Shown piece by piece: positions 1 through 12,525 of a DNA stretch of 64,000 bases. Below the pieces are notes generated by a model that worked only from the letters and a program-made list of their open reading frames with translations, had not been told where the DNA came from and did no database searches. Numbering within the stretch: the stretch's first letter is position 1; every line of letters begins with the position of its first letter. The position numbers and the translations under genes are program-made. Origin of the DNA: Paramacrobiotus metropolitanus (taxonomy: Eukaryota > Tardigrada > Eutardigrada > Parachela > Macrobiotidae); contig NW_026570319.1 in the NCBI RefSeq assembly GCF_019649055.1, positions 62,001 through 126,000 of the forward strand, written 5' to 3'.

Positions 1-57
1 AAAACGATCGAATTTAACTGATTTATGGGAGATGAATTCATTGTTTAATCCGATGCA

Positions 58-160
58 TATTTCAGCATTCCCAAACCCGCCAGCCTACATTCGCTGAGTG
101 TATATTAGCGGGCTGGGGTATGAAAAAATAGCATTGATTGCGCGGAAGTGTTTTGTACAC
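58..160 (+). repeat. Short dispersed repeat, copy 1 of 3
   Basis: A segment of about 100 bases contains a CACTCGCTGAGTGTATA-like core, a GGGGTATGAA element and a GCATTGATTGCGC tail. Related copies are at about 6047-6140 and 23586-23690, with the same order of elements. No coding signature is visible. It belongs to the local duplication field that fills the first 27 kb. Confidence 0.5.
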
Positions 161-329
161 ATCGATCATTTCTGTACTGCAATCCGCTGCTCGACAGCAT
201 TTAATTTTGTTAATTGTCTGCGCTTGTACCAACGCTTGCAGCTGCAACTTGCAAGTAAGATGCGTCGTGACAGAACAAAACTACGCTCTGGTGAGAAGAT
301 GTACTGTCGGGCGATACGATAACTAGGGC

Positions 330-1615
330 GTTTTTCATTTTTTCAATGAATTCACTCCAGGCATGTGTACTAGATGCTATTCTTCATATACAAAAATTAA
401 TTTGAATTGAAAATGTTTTCTTATTGCTTTACTTTTTTTATTCAATATATTTTTCTACAAAACGATTTTGAAAATGAAGGCAACAGTATTTAAGAATACT
501 GACGCAGATCCTGCCAGCGAATGCCATTTGGTTGATACTTTTGTAAGATTTCTATGACTTCAGTGAGCGGTTACCAGGCAATTTCCCGACCGCTTTGCGA
601 TCTGATGAAACCGTGCTTGGAATCATTAGAATGCTCAAAAATTCTACAATTTTCTTTGAATATCAAATCGTCCTGAAGTAATAAAGTGGAATTAGACATC
701 TCAGAGAAACCACTTTCCTACATCGAGGTAATTTGATTTTTAATGAAAATTATTGAATTTCTGAGTGTTCTACCGATACCAATCACAAACTGGCCAGAGT
801 GAAGGGTACGGAACCATAATAAACCATACCCCATAAACCACGAAACGTAAACACGTTTCTTCTTTCCGATAACATTTAGAAGGGTGTGTGTTTGTATGTT
901 GTTTTTTATTATACAGAGACCTGTTCGCAAGCAAATCAGAAAAATATAAATCTACCGGAAGTAGCATCTACTGTGCAAAGTAGGCATGCATGGTGTTGCA
1001 CGATGAAGAATAACCCGGACGACATGAAAACGATATAGTTTTGTCGAAAATTTTCTTAACAGGCGCACGAGTATGTTGTATACATGCACAGTAAATTTAC
1101 GTTGAAATAAATTATTTTTGTGTTGGTGTTTCTAGATTTTCTGTTTTTAGACAGGTTAGTGATTATTAATTTTTATCATTCACATAACTGGACGCCACGA
1201 TTACGTGCAACCCGGTTGCTTTTTTTGCTTCATTACAAAGCTAATCCGCAGAGATTCTATGCGCAAGCCACTGCACTGAATATTTTCAGTAAATTTCTAC
1301 AGTTACTATGTTTTACTCGTAATAAAAAACTCTTTTGTCGTGTACATTAGTATATCGCGATGCTGTCTTGCTAGCTACTGCAACTTCCTTCGCAAACCGA
1401 GTAGTCTTACGATGTTGCGAGTACTGCCGTACACATATATATTTACGGGTCGGCACATTAGAGAAATGGTATTTTTATTTATTCTTTACTTAACTTCTTA
1501 CTTCGTACATCCACGGTAGGTCAACAACACAACTTAAAGCTTGCAGTTTAAAGCATTAGCTTGCACATTACGTACCCATGTTTTAAAACACCATAAAGTT
1601 ACAGGAAGATCGAAT
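330..1615. other. AT-rich stretch without recognised gene
   Basis: I see only short open frames with no recognisable protein pattern and no repeat shared with the rest of the window. No RNA gene is apparent. Confidence 0.4.
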
Positions 1616-1729
1616 TCAAATTCGATCGAGCTGTTCTTGTTCCTCTATCTGACTAACTTCAATTTGAATGGAAACAGGAGAAAATAAGGCAAGGTAGATG
1701 GAAAAATTATCCGTTTTCGGTTTTTGCAG

Positions 1730-2620
1730 CTGAATTGCATCAGTGCTTTTGTAGAATAGATTAACTGGATTTTTTATGAAATTTGAACTGGTAACTATCT
1801 TTTAGCGTACACATGTCTTAAATGTAATATCAAGTATCTTGGAGAGTATTCGCTAATTTTTAAAGCATCAGTTTTTGATTGTAGCCGTGTGCATTCTGAA
1901 TGAAAATAAATCATCGTAATAACGATAACAAGAAACGTAGACGTACACAGGTTAGGAAAACTTCTATTAAAGCACGAGAAAAACAAATGAATCCGTCAAT
2001 ACCATGAAAACCAGGTGGAAATCGGCACTTTTTTCCTGTTGGTTACAATACAATTGTACGATGTCCGATAACCGCCAAACCTGACTGTTTTCCAGTCAAA
2101 CGCAGTCAGAGCAATGATGCCAAGGCACTCGAGTCAACGCTGTCTGCACAGTGATGGTCATACACCGGTCGCCCAGGCATGCATTTGTGTATGTAGCAAA
2201 CAAGCACAAAAGGTCATAGCGATTTCACTTATCAATAGCGATCACACTTCTGTACCTCAAGACACGGTCACGCGTGGCTGAGTTATCTTTTTCTCGTCGA
2301 AAGAACTAGCAGAATACAGCAATCGCAAAAGTGCGACTGTGTAAAGCGTTATTGCTCGTACAGGTGCTGTTTTCTTGTACTCATACCACTTGTTATGAAG
2401 CGGTTCGCATTTGTATGCCTCCGAATTCTGTTCAGTTAATCGTTTCAGTGCTTAACCAAATAAATCATCAGTGAATTCGTCGCTGTTAGTAACCAGTGTC
2501 CTGCATGCCATCTGAACCAGAACATGTCCAGTTCAGATATTTTTTTTTCTTCGGTGCAACAAGAAATGCTAAACTGGACACTTCAGTTCGGATCTTGATT
2601 CGTGGTTAAAACCGTTTTTG
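1730..2620. repeat. Duplicated block W, copy 1
   Basis: This stretch has two relatives. Its right half (from about 2199) matches 15931-16512 almost base for base, and the whole matches 22300-23060 at lower similarity. On the minus strand, 2000-2150 and 22556-22680 share a short frame around FGGYRTS followed by NCI, which suggests a shared ancestral coding exon. Neither copy shows a complete gene. Confidence 0.6.
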
Positions 2621-2959
2621 AATTGGACTGTTTTATTGCCTATGGCTGTTGGTAATAGAATCCATGCGTGAAATATTGTACTGCGGCGCAAGTAAATTAG
2701 TGATCACGTCCTGTGGCTGCATTGAGCACGGATTTATTCATAATACTTACTGTATACTATACTTATCGCACCGGCGAATACATCCATATTGTACATACAT
2801 GAGACCGCTATTTCGGCATTGCGAAAACTGGCCACGTGTAGCCACATTTCGTGCTTCTTCAGACATTTTCTTTTAATAACTAATTATTACCTTTCTATTC
2901 CGTAATGTAATTAATAAATTGCATTAAACTATTTTTTCGGTATTCACGGCTAACTGGCA

Positions 2960-3235
2960 TTGGTAATTTGCGTCGCCGGCATTGCCGGCAAGTTGCACTC
3001 TGAGTCGTTGTACGTGATGCTGTGCCGCTCTCTAAGGAAGCCGATCGCGATTCTCCTGAACGGATTGATCGTCGCCACCCGCTTGTGTTGTTACTTGTGG
3101 ATGGCAATCCCCGTAATCCTTTTGCACTGGGTCACGGTTAACCATTCAACAGCCGCCAAAGTGCCGCTGAATCGATGTCTTACTGCTGGACGGTTATCTT
3201 TCCCATCGCAGCCATACTACGCGGCTGTACTGTAA
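2960..3235 (+). pseudogene. GPCR-like TM1-TM3 segment, copy 1
   Basis: The 91-codon open frame reads like the start of a rhodopsin-family receptor. A hydrophobic TM1 (VICVAGIAG...) leads to a basic loop (RSLRKPI), a TM2-like stretch (ILLNGLIVAT...), then a loop and a cysteine where TM3 would begin (LNRC). The two residues that define the fold are missing: TM1 has GK where GN is expected, and TM2 has VAT instead of VAD. There is no ATG; the open frame starts at a TTG after an in-frame TAA at 2951. No later TM exons are recognisable nearby. The frame is kept in the second copy at 18775. I read it as a receptor relic, though a strongly diverged exon is possible. Confidence 0.4.
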
Positions 3236-3489
3236 CAGTGCAGGCGCGTACTGATTGAAGCGGCGATCGCGTCGTGCAGCAATTTAATCTGGACGCATTT
3301 GAACTTGAAGTAAGATTTCTCACGGATTTTGTATCACCATTATGAAACTAATGTAAGAAACTAACAGATATTAGGATTGCGTAATGTCAGTCAATATTAT
3401 TAAGAATGCTTATTATGCATATTATGAAACTGATATAGGCATGTAAGAAAACTGAAAACTAACGCCCATATTTTCCTTCTAATTATCTA

Positions 3490-3835
3490 CGGTCGACGGC
3501 GCGACACGTACCGGTGTACAACGCCATTCGATATTACACGGAATTCTTTCGAAAACAAAGCCCTGCTGCTTAAAGCCGTCGATAGTCATCGCGCTTGTGA
3601 TCAACGATGTTGAGTCCAAACTATTAGGAAATAGCAAGCCCTTCGCGTTGCCACTTGCATGTACACAAATTCCGCATGCATTTTTACAAGTATCGTTTCC
3701 GGTCGCCGGAAGTTGGTTTGTGTGTGGTTCGTAACGTGGTTATACGAGCTGTTGGGTGGCACGCGTGCGTATACCTTTCACCCTAACAACCCACATACAG
3801 CCCAGCGAGATAGACGAGCCGGTTGCCATTAACTT
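3490..3835 (-). pseudogene. Cysteine-containing coding relic, copy 1
   Basis: This is the counterpart of the minus-strand frame at 19303-19590. It reads FERIPCNIEWRCTPVRVAP near its end, but a one-base difference near 3690 breaks the frame that is open in the second copy. One of the cysteines of the second copy is a glycine here. I do not recognise the family. Confidence 0.3.
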
Positions 3836-4861
3836 TAACCTCCAAAACTTGCTGTAGTGCTTGTGCATTTATTCCTCAATCAAACTTCCCAATCCGGATA
3901 TCAGTAGATGACAAAAAATCCATAAATTTTAATATATAAAAATTATTGATTTATGGAGAACGAAGAAAATTATGAGCGTTTGTGTTTTCTCGTAATGGGA
4001 CCGTGTTATTTTACGCCTGTGAAAATACAGTATTGGTATCAATGGTATGTATTGTGGCGACAGTACTGATATGATGAGTCATATCCCGAACATAATAATG
4101 CCGACAGCGCAGAGCGAACTATTGTTCTAACAATCTTTAGCAATCAGTAGAACATCTTTGAGTGCACATTGTGCAGTTTGTTAATATCTGGTGTTATAAC
4201 TTGCTCAACCCAGAAACTGCTGTTCTATCATCAAATGGGAAGAAACGTTTTATTGATATGAATAATACAGTTTGCCATCATAACCGCTAATGAGTAATTT
4301 TTTCGAATTCTACAGGACTTCACAACAATTTGCAAAGCAATAAGAGTTACCGGAGCTTTGCAACTTCCGGTTCATGCATATGCATTGCCTAATTTTTGTT
4401 TTCAGAATGCTGATTACCAGCAAAGTAATTCTCTGATTAACAGGAGAGAAAGTAACGATCTTACGAAAGGAATCGCATACGAAATTCGTATCACAATACG
4501 CATCGGGAAGCGTTACACAATAATCACTACAATCACGCAGTTTCAGCAGATTTTTTGTGCTCAAGTTGTGTAAGCCTTTCATCAAATCAGTATATCATGC
4601 AACCAGAGCTAACAACATATGTATTTAGTAAATGTTTCTGCTGGTTACCTGGTGTTTCGATTTGAGTCGGTTGTGTTACTATTCCTAAATCGTACTTGTT
4701 TCGATAAAATTCATAACGTTTTGCTGGACTAAATACAATATTTTTCCCTTCACCTTTTTCTTTCCGTTAATCTGTTCTGCTTCCTAAATGGGTTCATCAA
4801 ATGTTAATTTGCAGGACTTACAATACAGTGTTGATTCATTCCTCCTCGCACTATTGTCAAC

Positions 4862-5490
4862 ATGACGGTAATTAGGATCAATTTCCTACTGGCAGCTTTA
4901 GCGGCAATCGTTTACCCGATAACTTTATATTTCCGGACCATCAGAAATCTCTGTTGATTCGAGGCGGTCATGAAGCGATCTCGCGGATGGTGCCCGTTCA
5001 GAAGGAGAGTATCCGAGATATACTCTTTCTGGACCGATACCACCCACACATATAATCGCAGCCGTTTTGAGCACGTAGCAGACGGAATTTTGGTAAGCAA
5101 GTAAATCAATCTCTCTAGATTTTTTTTATGCCTTATTAATCAACTTCTGTAATTTGTAAGCCTCACTCAGGTTCTGTTTGCATAATCATAGAGTCTGCAA
5201 ACCAAGTACACTCACTCAGTATTTTCTCGTCGCAGCGTATATATCCACGGTTTCTATCTTTTCTTTGCGAACTTTAGAAGGGCCGACCTTCAGCAGAGCC
5301 TTAGGTTAACGCACGGCAAGTGCTTACTGCGGCTCACGTTTGCCGCGAATTTGTATATCCCTCCAAGAATCAGGAGAATGAAGTGATGTTACAAAGCTGG
5401 AAGAAGGAGGCGTGACCGTTATATTTGAAGTGTCCACTGTTTTCCCCAGGTTCATTACGACGCGTAATGGACTTGTGGAAAACAGTGGAC
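4862..5490 (+). pseudogene. Decayed S1A (trypsin-like) serine protease, copy a
   Basis: The first exon starts at ATG 4862 with a signal-peptide-like MTVIRINFLLAALAAIVYP. Downstream lie traces of the activation region (IRGGHEA, then RMVPVQKES) and a GGILVSK segment at about 5091-5103, overlapping a GTAAGC donor-like site. A second segment carries the catalytic-histidine motif QVLTAAHVC (His codon 5335-5337). These blocks and their order match chymotrypsin-fold proteases. The frame is broken: TTATATTT near 4922 shifts the first exon, and the HDVT segment of copy d is partly deleted. The end of the copy folds back on itself (5428-5488). It is a pseudogene, inside duplication R1. Confidence 0.6.
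5428..5488. repeat. Fold-back inverted repeat ending protease copy a
   Basis: Two arms of about 29 bases, beginning TGTCCACTGTTTTCC and ending GGAAAACAGTGGACA, surround a CATTACG/CGTAATG centre. The same fold is at 21110-21170 in copy d. Copies b and e have the single-arm version in this place, so the second arm looks like an inverted duplication acquired before the R1 duplication. Confidence 0.65.
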
Positions 5491-5659
5491 ATGGAGGATA
5501 CCCCAAAATGATGAGGTTTCACTGGCGAGGTCCTGGATGCGACTTTTTGAGGGAAAACAATTTTCAAAAACCGCCCTCAGTCATCTTGTTCAGAATTTTC
5601 ACGAATCCAGTGGCGCACCCACAGGTGCTGTTTAATCACCATATTATTCGGAACTGACT

Positions 5660-6290
5660 AATGTACTTTACTGGATAGTAGAAAGTAATGTAGATAAATA
5701 ACTACAGTACAAATGTTGCTAACGGTCGCGAAGTTTCATTTTGCCCTTTATTCTTCAATTAGTTCGTTAAAATTACGGCGTGTATTCCAGCTTGCTTAAA
5801 TTGCCAGTACATTCGCTGGTGTTTTTTAATGGTTAGACTGAGGACGTTAAAATGCCAGTTTGTTTTTTCTCTATCTTTTTTCCATTTTCCGCCTCTTTTA
5901 TTTATGCCCAATCTTTTGCTGTCTACCTTGTTGTCCAAAGCAACATTATTATTATATAAAATGTTGAATAATTGTTGTTAAACATGTCCCGCCTTCTGAG
6001 AGGATAACGTAACGTCTTGGTGTGAAGTTCCTTTCATTTTTCGGCAATCCCCATCCCGTAAGTATGCACTCGCTGAGTGTATAATCGCGCGATGGGGTGT
6101 GAAGAAATAGCACTGATTGCGCTGGGAGTTTTTCGTCCTTTTATTTATATATTACTGCAGTCCGCTGCTCGACAGCATTAATTTTCTTAATTGTTAGAAA
6201 TTTGGAGGTTTGTATGAGTGATGGTAGATGACAAAGCAAGCGCGTGGAATCACTTTTCTATATAACTAGACTTATTACTTGCTCAAGACT
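5660..6290. other. Spacer between protease copies a and b
   Basis: The stretch contains the second copy of the short dispersed repeat (about 6047-6140) and AT-rich DNA that matches 21360-21660 in the second duplication. No gene is recognised. Confidence 0.4.
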
Positions 6291-6675
6291 TCATGCAAAA
6301 AATTCAAAACGACAAAAACAGTGACGTCCGCCGCTTGAAACAATTAGAGCCGCCCGGTGTATCAGCGCTTTTGCGGTGTATTGTATATTGCAAATTCTCG
6401 TGCTGTTACTTTTCAATTTTTGCTATGAAAAACGGTTTTATATTCAATTTTTCTATTCAAAGAGGAATTAAGGATAAATCATAAGAAACGATTTTACTTT
6501 TAAAAAATGCGTTGTTGGGAAGCATAGTGATGCGAAAATAACCGATTAGCCATAACGGCGCAAAGTAATGGGAAATTTGCAAGACCTACAGTACATAGTA
6601 TATACGTAGTACTCGTACTTTTCCAGTGTTACTATAATATTATTGCAATTCGTTCCTGCTTGCACTGTCGTCAAG

Positions 6676-7790
6676 GTGGCGGCTGTTATGACCAGTTTTC
6701 TAATGGCAACGTTAGTGGCTATCACTTACCTAATAACTTTATTTCCGGACCATCAGAATGTGGATGATGCCCGCTCAGAAAACACTATCCGGGATATACT
6801 CTTTTTGCACTGACACCATCCATGTAATTATGTAGTCATAACCGTTTTGTGCATTTCGCCAGCGGAATCTTGGTAAGCAAGTAAATCAAAGAACAACTTG
6901 TCTAGATTTTTTACGCATTACTTATCCGCTACCTTCTAAGCGTCGCTCGGTTTCTCTTTGAATAATCATAGAATGTGTTTCGGTTTGCATAATCGGTTTC
7001 TGTTTGCATAATCACAGCCAATCATTACGTTATCATCGCACTCGCAGCGTGCATATTCGTTATTTCTGTGTTGTCTTGCACTTTAGAAAGCCTGACTTTC
7101 AGCAATGCTCCAGATTACCGCAAGGCAAATTGCTCACTGCGGCTCATTTTTATTGGGAATTTGTATCGCTAAAAAAAACCAGAAGAATGCAGTGTGTACA
7201 ATCATACTGCACTGGCTTCGCCACGTCGTGTTTTCCGAGCATACAGATGCAGATATTCGGAAATCATGACGTTACGAAGCCGGCGGACGAGGATGTGGCC
7301 GTTATAATTGAAGATGTCCACTGTTTTCCACAAGTTCATTTACGACTTACGAGGAACACCATCACGGCATCTGACAGTGGGCCTTTTTGCCGTAAGTAAC
7401 AGAAGTATTTTTTTATTTTAGTACGATATTGTAAGAACAGCTACTGATATCCCTGCAGGATGATCCTGAATTTATGAACCACATAGCTCCGGCTATCCTG
7501 GCGGACCCGGGATCGCCTACTGCAGACTACGTACTGTTGTTTTTACCGGATGGATAACCGATGGTTTCGTCGTGAGTCGTGACACCGAATATACATGAGT
7601 TGGACGTAACGCCGCATGAGATTTCGGTGGTTTGCCGAAAACTGGAGCCCTCGTTCTGTACGGCGTATCTTTACTACAAATGTATGTTGTACAGAACCAG
7701 GGAGACGGTTGGGCCCAGCGATGTGCCATTTTATTTCAGTGGCAGTTACGGTAAAGGTGATGACAGAATTATAACACACCAGCTAGTATT
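6676..7790 (+). pseudogene. Decayed S1A serine protease, copy b
   Basis: The most complete copy along with copy e. The ancestral start codon is GTG here (6676), with an in-frame ATG at 6688. The first exon reads FLMATLVAITYLITLFPDHQ. The histidine motif KLLTAAH has its His codon at 7145-7147. A segment reading GNHDVTKP then DVAVIIEDVH follows, typical of the loop after the histidine. Next come YDIVRTA (Asp region), HIAPAILADPGSP, and TGW at 7547-7555 where the family has TGWG. The active-site serine motif appears as GDGWA (7701-7715), so the serine codon is gone. Several frame changes and an extra 8 bases after TGW make it a pseudogene. Copy e at 24421 shares the same layout. Confidence 0.65.
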
Positions 7791-7799
7791 TTAATATTT

Positions 7800-8440
7800 A
7801 AAAGCATACTTTAAAAACGCTTAAAACTTCAGAACTTTTGTTACTGTGAAACATTTAAGATGACTACAGTAAGTATAAAAATTATACAAATAGGCAACCA
7901 ACCTTCTTTACTTACATCCAGGATCAAAAAATAAGCAGTTAACTACTCAAATTTTTTTTATTAAAAAAAGATCAAGTTGTAGTTGTAATCAGCACACAAC
8001 AAGTGTTATTCGCCTGCAACCATAACGTAAAAATTATTAAATAAATATTATATTGGCCGAAGCCGGTAGTCGCTTTTATGGGGCCGGTTTCGAATGCGTC
8101 AGTGTCGACCTGGAATGTCAGGAAAGACGCGTACATGTGCACCACCAGAATTACTACGGCTGTGATGATTATTACTATAAATCGCGTTGGAATCTATTTG
8201 ACTGCTACAGTTGTTAAGCTGTAGTCTTTATTTAGTTGTTGCTTTTTTTTATTTACTCTGTAGTTCTGATTTCCTCGTAGATTTTTTTTTTATTTTTATA
8301 TTAGACGGAACGTGTATAAACCAGTTTCCGGTGTACTAGCGACAAGATTTTCAGAAACGACATGCATAAATTTCGCATAAGCTACACAAAAATTTCAAGC
8401 CATTGGTTTCCGTTCGGACATAAAAATCAGTCGACGGCGG
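7800..8440. other. AT-rich spacer
   Basis: The stretch has a few bases of similarity to 25620-25740 just after protease copy e, consistent with the end of that duplication. No gene is recognised. Confidence 0.35.
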
Positions 8441-8548
8441 GGACCAACGTCAACTGATCACCCAACGGGATCGTTTCCGGGTCGCATGACATCTGCCGAC
8501 TGGAAGCATGGCCGGGGACGGCTGCAGCTGACTAAGGTGATAGATGAC

Positions 8549-9224
8549 TTAAGGGAAGTGGCCCGGTACATGGTAAAAAATCGTGTACATGCGCGAAAAC
8601 CTACACTTTCGCACACTTTCCAACACAATTTGGTTTGTCTTATCACATTCTCTAGCCAGACGATTTGTATACACTGGCGTGAAAACCGTTTGTGCGGGCG
8701 GTTGGGGAGTTATGGCTGTTAGAAAATACCAAAAAGTTTAAATGCATTCAGGTGTACCAAAAGTCTTATTATGGACCGATCTCCTTCACATTTTGCACGT
8801 AAATCCACATGGCCACGAAGATTGTTTTTACACCAGTCCAGACTTTCGTGATATTAGTCAAATTTTAAAACGAATTTGAAAATTTTTGAAATACATTTTG
8901 AAATTTGAAAAGCATGCAAGAACATTGGATCGATGTAAAAGCGTTCTTGGTGGTTATGTGCATTTACGTGCAAATTTGAGGGAGATCAGTCCATAATGAG
9001 ACTTTAGGTACACCTGAATGCATTCAAACGTTCTGGAAATTTCTAACGGCCATAACTCGCGAACCGGATGTTACGCGCACAAGCTGTTTTCACGCCAGTG
9101 TATACAAATCATCTGGCTCCAGAATGTCATAAAACAAGAGAAAAAGGATTTGGGAGTGCGCGAAAGTGAAAGATTTCGTGAATGTACGCGACTTTGGTAC
9201 CATGTACCGGGCCACTTCCCTTAA
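8549..9224. mobile_element. TTAA-flanked foldback element, copy 1
   Basis: The element starts TTAAGGGAAGTGGCCCGG and ends with its reverse complement followed by TTAA. Almost its whole length (676 bases) is two arms that pair with each other, with a short AT-rich centre near 8870-8910. TTAA targets are typical of piggyBac-type transposition. There is no transposase frame, and the open frames inside are products of the inverted repeat. Relatives are at 60910-61584 (nearly the same length) and 41000-41480, and 27716-27897 shares the ends. Confidence 0.8.
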
Positions 9225-10440
9225 TTAATTTCAGGCGCTGTTTGGTTCGAACCTGTTCTTCAGTTAAGTAATCCTGATGGAATTTTGCATAAAATAATCT
9301 GTAGTTATAAGCATTGTGCTGAAGTGTTGTTTGATTCTTTCGAATTGCACTTTCGGTACAGGTATATGTTGGGAGCAAGGAGCGTGCAAGTACGACGTAA
9401 TGGAAAGTAATCCTGACTGATCATCAGTTGGGATCACTTCCGGACCTCCGGTACATCGTATCCGCAGAATGGGATGGTCGACGACGACTGCAATTGTCAA
9501 CCTCCAAGACCGGCTGCTTTTTGGATAGCCACGGCAGCAAAAGTAAAAAGAAAGTCGTTTTACTTAGTGATTCCTACGAATCACTCGTCATTGTTGCTAT
9601 TATTGTATTACCGTATCACAAAATTGGTTCCTTAGAGGAATCCGCTGCCCACCCGGCAACGACAAGTGTTGGCCAAAGTGTGCTACATGCTCTTCAGGAC
9701 CTGTCATTGCGTGGAGAAAGGCACAAAACTAAGCATCTGGAGGAAGCAGGCGCCCTGTATTCTGCTGGCGGAATGCGGCGCGAATCGCACTAAAAATAAA
9801 AAAAATAAAAATATGAAGAAATTTTCACAAAGAGGACGGCTTTCTGCCAATAAGGGGGCAATTAACTGGTCCACGAGATTTTCCTCATCGCGGGGGTGTA
9901 GCCGTTTTCGAATAATTTTGATAAAGTTATTTAAAGTATATTCCCTGTTTCGTATTGTTGGTATACATTGCGTAACACGTGGTAATCGGTGCTTTTGTTG
10001 ATGTCCCTATAACCAGAAGTTGCACCGTTTACTGCATATATTTGTCTGGCATTTGTTTGATGTCCGATAAGGGCCAAGAAAATTTTCTCCAGGCCGATCA
10101 CGGTGTCTGATTCTATGTTGCATAAGATGGAACGAGTACCGGTACTTGCATGTTGTTCATATAATTATTTCGTCTGAAAGGTTTATATTTATGTTAATCA
10201 GTTACCGGGACGTGTTTTTCATCGCTGTTTCCACTGTAAAAATACGAGAAAACGTATATATGAAGCTGATAAATAGTTAATCAATGCCAGGGTTAACAAT
10301 CATTATTAAGTGACAGGGTTTTTGATTTTAAGAAAAATTAATTGCTGATACGGGCTTTTCTTTGGTGTTTCAGTATGTAATGTACACGTATATGAAAGGG
10401 TGCACAATCAGTCGAAAACACATAGCGAGCCTGTATAGCA
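9225..10440. other. Region without recognised gene
   Basis: A 121-codon plus-strand frame at 9428-9793 has no recognisable domain. Part of it (GSLP...RRRLQL) resembles the frame at 8486-8550 left of the foldback element, so a small local duplication is likely. The rest is AT-rich. Confidence 0.3.
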
Positions 10441-11004
10441 GTTTGTAGGAAATTTGTCGGTTTCCAAACAAGTGTTGTGTTACGTAACGTTACACTTACT
10501 ATGGGTGGTCAAAATCTTCTGTGTAATCGATGCGTGTCGGGTAAAGGCCAGAACAAGTAAAACCAACCCGATGAATCAGCCAAAAAACTGTCAACAAATG
10601 ATAAGACGAGTATGTTTGCGTGCCAGGAAGGAAACTGACCACCGAAGTGGAAACAACACAGTTACGTTTAATTCCAAATGCGGCGCCACACGAGCTAGCC
10701 TGCATCATGCGACGGCATAAGCAAGACGAACTGCGAATGTCCAGAGGTTCTTTTTTTTTCGTCCAGAGGTGTGGGTATGGTGTCAAGGAAATTTGGAATT
10801 AGCGCCGGGACAGCTTTACGGTACACCCGACGTGTTATATGTGCTCTATTATAATATACTGGTAATTCCGTAATTAATTAAACAAGCGACATATCAGTCC
10901 ATAATATATAATATTATACAAATCTGGTGTACACAGTTGTTGGCAAGACGTTTAAAGCAAAGAGTTCTGCTGGCTGACATATGTGTAAGTCTGGGTAAGT
11001 AATG

Positions 11005-11030
11005 GTTGCGCTTCGATATCGAAGCGCAAC
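11005..11030. repeat. Perfect 26-bp palindrome
   Basis: GTTGCGCTTCGAT is followed directly by its exact reverse complement. There is no spacer. It stands in a region with no recognised gene, so no function can be assigned. Confidence 0.85.
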
Positions 11031-11239
11031 GCTTACATGGAAGAGTAAGCTGATAACCCATCCCAAAATTCTTGTTTACGAATGAGCACGTTTGCTTGTT
11101 TACGCGCCGTTGACTCACGCTTTTTACCCAACTGCCGCGCAAACTGCCGCGTAAAGAATACACAGAGATTTTGACCACCCATACTGTACTGTATAGAGCT
11201 TCGATGCGCCGTGGACAACATGGTACAATGCGAGCAAGA

Positions 11240-12140
11240 AAGGAAGCTACGGGTTTAGGGTATGCGTTTAGCGAAGACAGCGAAAACCGGTTTGTACAGC
11301 TCGTACGCGCACAGACAGCCACACTCATACGTGTGATAAGTGAATGCGAGCGGATTTACCCACTCACACACACATGTGCCGATCGACCGATACAGCAAGG
11401 CAGCATTCAGCTTGCGCTTTTTGGCAGCACTGGAATCCGCTGTCTTTAGCCTATTTATAGTCACAACAGAGAGGCTGCATTGATCAACCAGCCTCAGCGG
11501 GCAAAAAAGACTGTTCGCTGGCTTTTTAACATAGACCGTAGCCTCCTCATTTAGTCAGATTGTAAGTCCATCCATTGCGGAAGTTGCAATGTTGTATTTA
11601 CTTATACCAAATTAACCGGAATTAAATGATGTTATGTACTAGATGGTACATAGATACGTATCTATAGCAAAAGTTTTGCAAACGATCGCGGCGTCCGATT
11701 TTATAGCAAATTCCATCTTTATATAATCGCTTCGTTAAAATTAAGACTTGTACCTCCGCTGATGTTTTTCAATAGTAAGTTTAAAAACGCTGCGCCTGCG
11801 CCACGCTAAAATGTCTATTCCTTTACGTCTTTACTACCTTATTCTTCGTTTTTTCTAGTCATGTCTATTCTCCTTTCATTCTATCATAATGTCCAAGCAA
11901 GATTATTACGTATAATATATCGAAGATGGAATGTTGTTGATTATGCCCTGATTCATGGAATATGTATTACGCTTTTTTTCTCACACTCCAAGTACCTAAT
12001 GGAGTTCTTTCTTACAGGAACTTTAAATTGAGAAGTTAACATTATTTTCTTCTGCGATTACAGACTTTAGCCACTGTACAAATTATTGCTTACTCTTTGT
12101 GCTTAGCCGAAAGGCTATGGAAAAGAAATTCGAAAAAAAT
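11240..12140. other. Region without recognised gene
   Basis: Only short open frames with no protein pattern are seen. No tRNA, rRNA or transposon signature is visible. Confidence 0.35.
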
Positions 12141-12141
12141 T

Positions 12142-12236
12142 TTGCTTAAATTCTTTTTGCATAATGCCGATTACCAGTTAATAACTGGTAATCGGCATTA
12201 TACAAAAAAAATTTAGGCAGAACTTTTTAAGCAAAA
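12142..12236. repeat. Inverted repeat with 20-bp perfect arms
   Basis: ATAATGCCGATTACCAGTTA is followed directly by its exact reverse complement, and weaker pairing extends outward through T-rich and A-rich arms to TTTTGCTTAA at both ends. The single-arm version (GCATAATGCCGATTACCAGTTA) occurs at about 24040-24061 in front of protease copy e, so this copy gained an inverted duplicate. Confidence 0.75.
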
Positions 12237-12525
12237 CCTAACTGGCAGTTTGGTATTTTCTAACTACCTCGGCAAAAAAGTAATGATGTTACGAAAGGAA
12301 TTGAATCTCGTGCATACGAACCCAGAAGCGTTACACAATCAGTTTCACAAGAATTAACATGGTCAAGTTGCGTAAGCCGTTCTTCTACCTGCATATCATG
12401 CAACTAATAGCTAACAACATAATATGTACTAAATGTTAAAGGATTTACAGTACATGGTACGTTTCCAGCATTACTACATAGATTTTGTAATTCATTGCTC
12501 CTTTGCACTGTCGTCCACGGTCCAC

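Larger units (their letters stand above)
2195..5640. repeat. Segmental duplication R1, copy 1
   Basis: This block is near-identical to 15925-21310 once the LTR element at 16517-18606 is removed from the second copy. The shared order is block W, a receptor-like TM1-TM3 segment (2960), a cysteine-containing minus-strand frame (3490-3830), then trypsin-like protease copies (4862 here, 20525 there). Differences are mostly single-base changes and small indels, so the duplication is fairly recent relative to the other copies in the field. Confidence 0.8.

Noticed and set aside
7370-7396. ASDSGPF as the protease serine motif in copy b
   Set aside because: It stands before the GWG segment, which is the wrong order; the correct position shows GDGW instead.
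9428-9793. 121-codon plus-strand frame
   Set aside because: No domain, no signal peptide, no splice context; part resembles a nearby duplicated fragment.
10894-11328. 144-codon minus-strand frame
   Set aside because: It crosses the perfect palindrome at 11005-11030 and shows no domain or conserved pattern.
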